Source: an uncultured Blautia sp.
Lineage (GTDB): Bacteria > Bacillota > Clostridia > Lachnospirales > Lachnospiraceae
Assembly (NCBI GenBank): GCA_900551465.1
Contig: URWL01000105.1
Location: 1 to 6,825 of the forward strand
Reading direction: 5' to 3'
Length of the DNA: 6,825 nt
Of this stretch, positions 6,036 to 6,825 are shown in pieces. The notes beneath the pieces were generated by a model, which saw only the letters and a program-made list of their open reading frames with translations, did no database searches and was not told the DNA's origin. The stretch's first letter is position 1. Each line of letters opens with the position of its first letter. A program made the position numbers and the translations under genes.

Positions 6036-6825
6036 ATGAGAATTTTGGCAGATAAAGAAATTCGTTTAACACAGATGTCAAGTACATCCGGCTGAGCGGC
6101 TAAAAAAGGTCCTAAGACCCTTGCTCAAGTTTTGGGCAAGCTGCCGAAATTCAGTGATCCCATGCTTTTAGTGGGAACAGAGACCTCAGACGATGCTGCG
6201 GTCTATAAAATTAATGACGATCTGGCAATGATCCAGACGGTTGACTTTTTTACCCCGGTTGTGGATGATCCGTATCTGTTTGGACAGATTGCTGCGGCAA
6301 ATGCCCTAAGCGACGTATATGCCATGGGAGGTGAGCCCAAAGTGGCTCTGAATCTGGCTGCATTTCCGGACTGCCTGGATATAGAGATCCTTGGAGAAAT
6401 CCTGAAAGGCGGAGCGGACAAGGTGATCGAAGCAGGAGCAGTGCTGGCAGGCGGACATACGATCTCTGACAACGAACCGAAATATGGGCTGTGTGTCAGC
6501 GGATTTGTAAACCCGAAGCTTATGTGGAAAAACTATGGAGCAGAAGCAGGAGATGTTCTGATCCTTACCAAACCACTTGGTACCGGCATTCTTTCTACAG
6601 CTATCAAAGGAGAACTTGCTTCAGAAGACGAAATTGAAGCAGCTGTGAAAAATATGACTTTTCTGAATCGGTACGCAAGGGATATTGCAGCAGAATTTTC
6701 CATTCACAGCTGTACGGATATTACAGGTTTCGGAATTGCGGGACATGCTATGGAAATGGCAAAGGGAAGCGGAAAAACCCTGGTTCTGGATACCGGAAGT
6801 TTTCCGGTTCTTCAAGGAGTACAGT
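6036..6825 (+). CDS. selD: Selenide, water dikinase (selenophosphate synthetase) SelD, selenoprotein, 3'-truncated by the window edge
   Basis: It makes selenophosphate from selenide and ATP, the selenium donor for Sec-tRNA synthesis. Translating the UGA at 6093-6095 as Sec gives a continuous SelD from 6036 to the window end, 263 codons of the roughly 345 usual. Key regions are STSG-U-AAK (Sec20 and Lys23, matching the catalytic Cys17 and Lys20 of Escherichia coli SelD), SDDAAVY (51-57), [16 protein letters not shown] (68-83), [13 protein letters not shown] (89-101), [20 protein letters not shown] and [17 protein letters not shown]. These cover the ATP and magnesium sites of the AIR-synthase-like fold. 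Only this UGA interrupts the frame and homology is seamless across it, so it is not a pseudogene. Start choice is uncertain (ATG 6036 or TTG 6045). A standard gene caller would split or miss this gene. It lies 45 bases after selB in the same direction. Production of SelD therefore depends on SelB and on selenium, including its own product. Confidence 0.95.
6093..6095 (+). other. In-frame UGA codon decoded as selenocysteine in selD
   Basis: TGA falls at codon 20 counted from ATG 6036, exactly where SelD proteins have their catalytic Cys or Sec. Conserved sequence continues in the same frame on both sides, and selB is the adjacent gene. Many SelD proteins are known selenoproteins at this residue. 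Confidence 0.93.
6093..6140 (+). promoter_or_regulatory. Candidate bacterial SECIS region downstream of the selD UGA
   Basis: Bacterial SECIS hairpins lie inside the coding region directly after the UGA and are bound by SelB. Two folds compete here. Fold A pairs TGAGC (6093-6097) with GCTCA (6123-6127). Its upper stem pairs AAGGTC (6106-6111) with 6116-6122, with one bulged C and a CTAA loop 16 bases after the UGA. Fold B is a seven-pair hairpin, CTTGCTC (6120-6126) with GGGCAAG (6134-6140), one pair being G-U, with its loop 31 bases after the UGA. Both loop distances fit bacterial SECIS spacing, but neither loop opens with the favoured G. Position makes a SECIS near certain; which fold is real is not decided. 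Confidence 0.65.

Noticed and set aside
6014..6093. Seven-base complementarity AGCCGGA (6014-6020) with TCCGGCT (6087-6093) across the selD start, touching the UGA
   Set aside because: The arms are 66 bases apart, the match is short and likely in this composition, and translation would disrupt it; not strong enough to claim a regulatory fold.
6093..6095. Interpreting the TGA as a nonsense mutation that makes selD a pseudogene
   Set aside because: It is at the exact catalytic position, homology is continuous on both sides, no other lesion is seen, and selB is adjacent.

Overview
The window looks like part of a chromosome from an anaerobic, acetogen-like or formate/H2-metabolising clostridium. 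Moderate GC, AGGAGG-type ribosome binding sites and gene content suggest a Lachnospiraceae member such as Blautia or a relative. That placement is inferred from content and style, not from a database match. All recognised genes are on the + strand.

Region 1 (1-2474) is the 3' end of an operon with two HycB-like polyferredoxins (the first cut by the window edge) followed by a compact [FeFe] hydrogenase. The hydrogenase has two N-terminal [4Fe-4S] clusters and a complete H-cluster domain. Spacing is 14-15 bases, each gene has a good ribosome binding site, and a strong rho-independent terminator closes the operon. Two HycB-type proteins followed by an M2-type HydA is the arrangement known from hydrogen-dependent CO2 reductase (HDCR) clusters of acetogens. 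In those, a molybdenum/tungsten formate dehydrogenase (FdhF, often a selenoprotein) is wired to HydA through HycB subunits. FdhF would lie upstream, outside the window.

Region 2 (2475-3975) is visibly AT-richer. It holds the 3' remnant of a GNAT acetyltransferase gene with its N-terminal half missing, then an intact 12-helix-type MFS exporter-like transporter. It looks like an accessory insertion between two metabolic modules.

Region 3 (3976-6825) is a selenium module. It contains selB, the selenocysteine-specific elongation factor (start at 4068), with a candidate promoter and a leader hairpin, followed by selD, selenophosphate synthetase, which runs off the window end. selD has an in-frame UGA (6093-6095) exactly at the catalytic Cys/Sec position. 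It is therefore a selenoprotein gene read through by the SelB encoded just upstream, not a broken gene. Two mutually exclusive hairpins directly after the UGA are candidate SECIS elements.

Together: SelD makes selenophosphate and SelB delivers Sec-tRNA to UGA codons. The likely clients are SelD itself and, by inference, a Sec-containing formate dehydrogenase of the hydrogenase/HycB operon. selA, selC and fdhF are not in the window. No CRISPR array, tRNA, rRNA or insertion sequence was seen.
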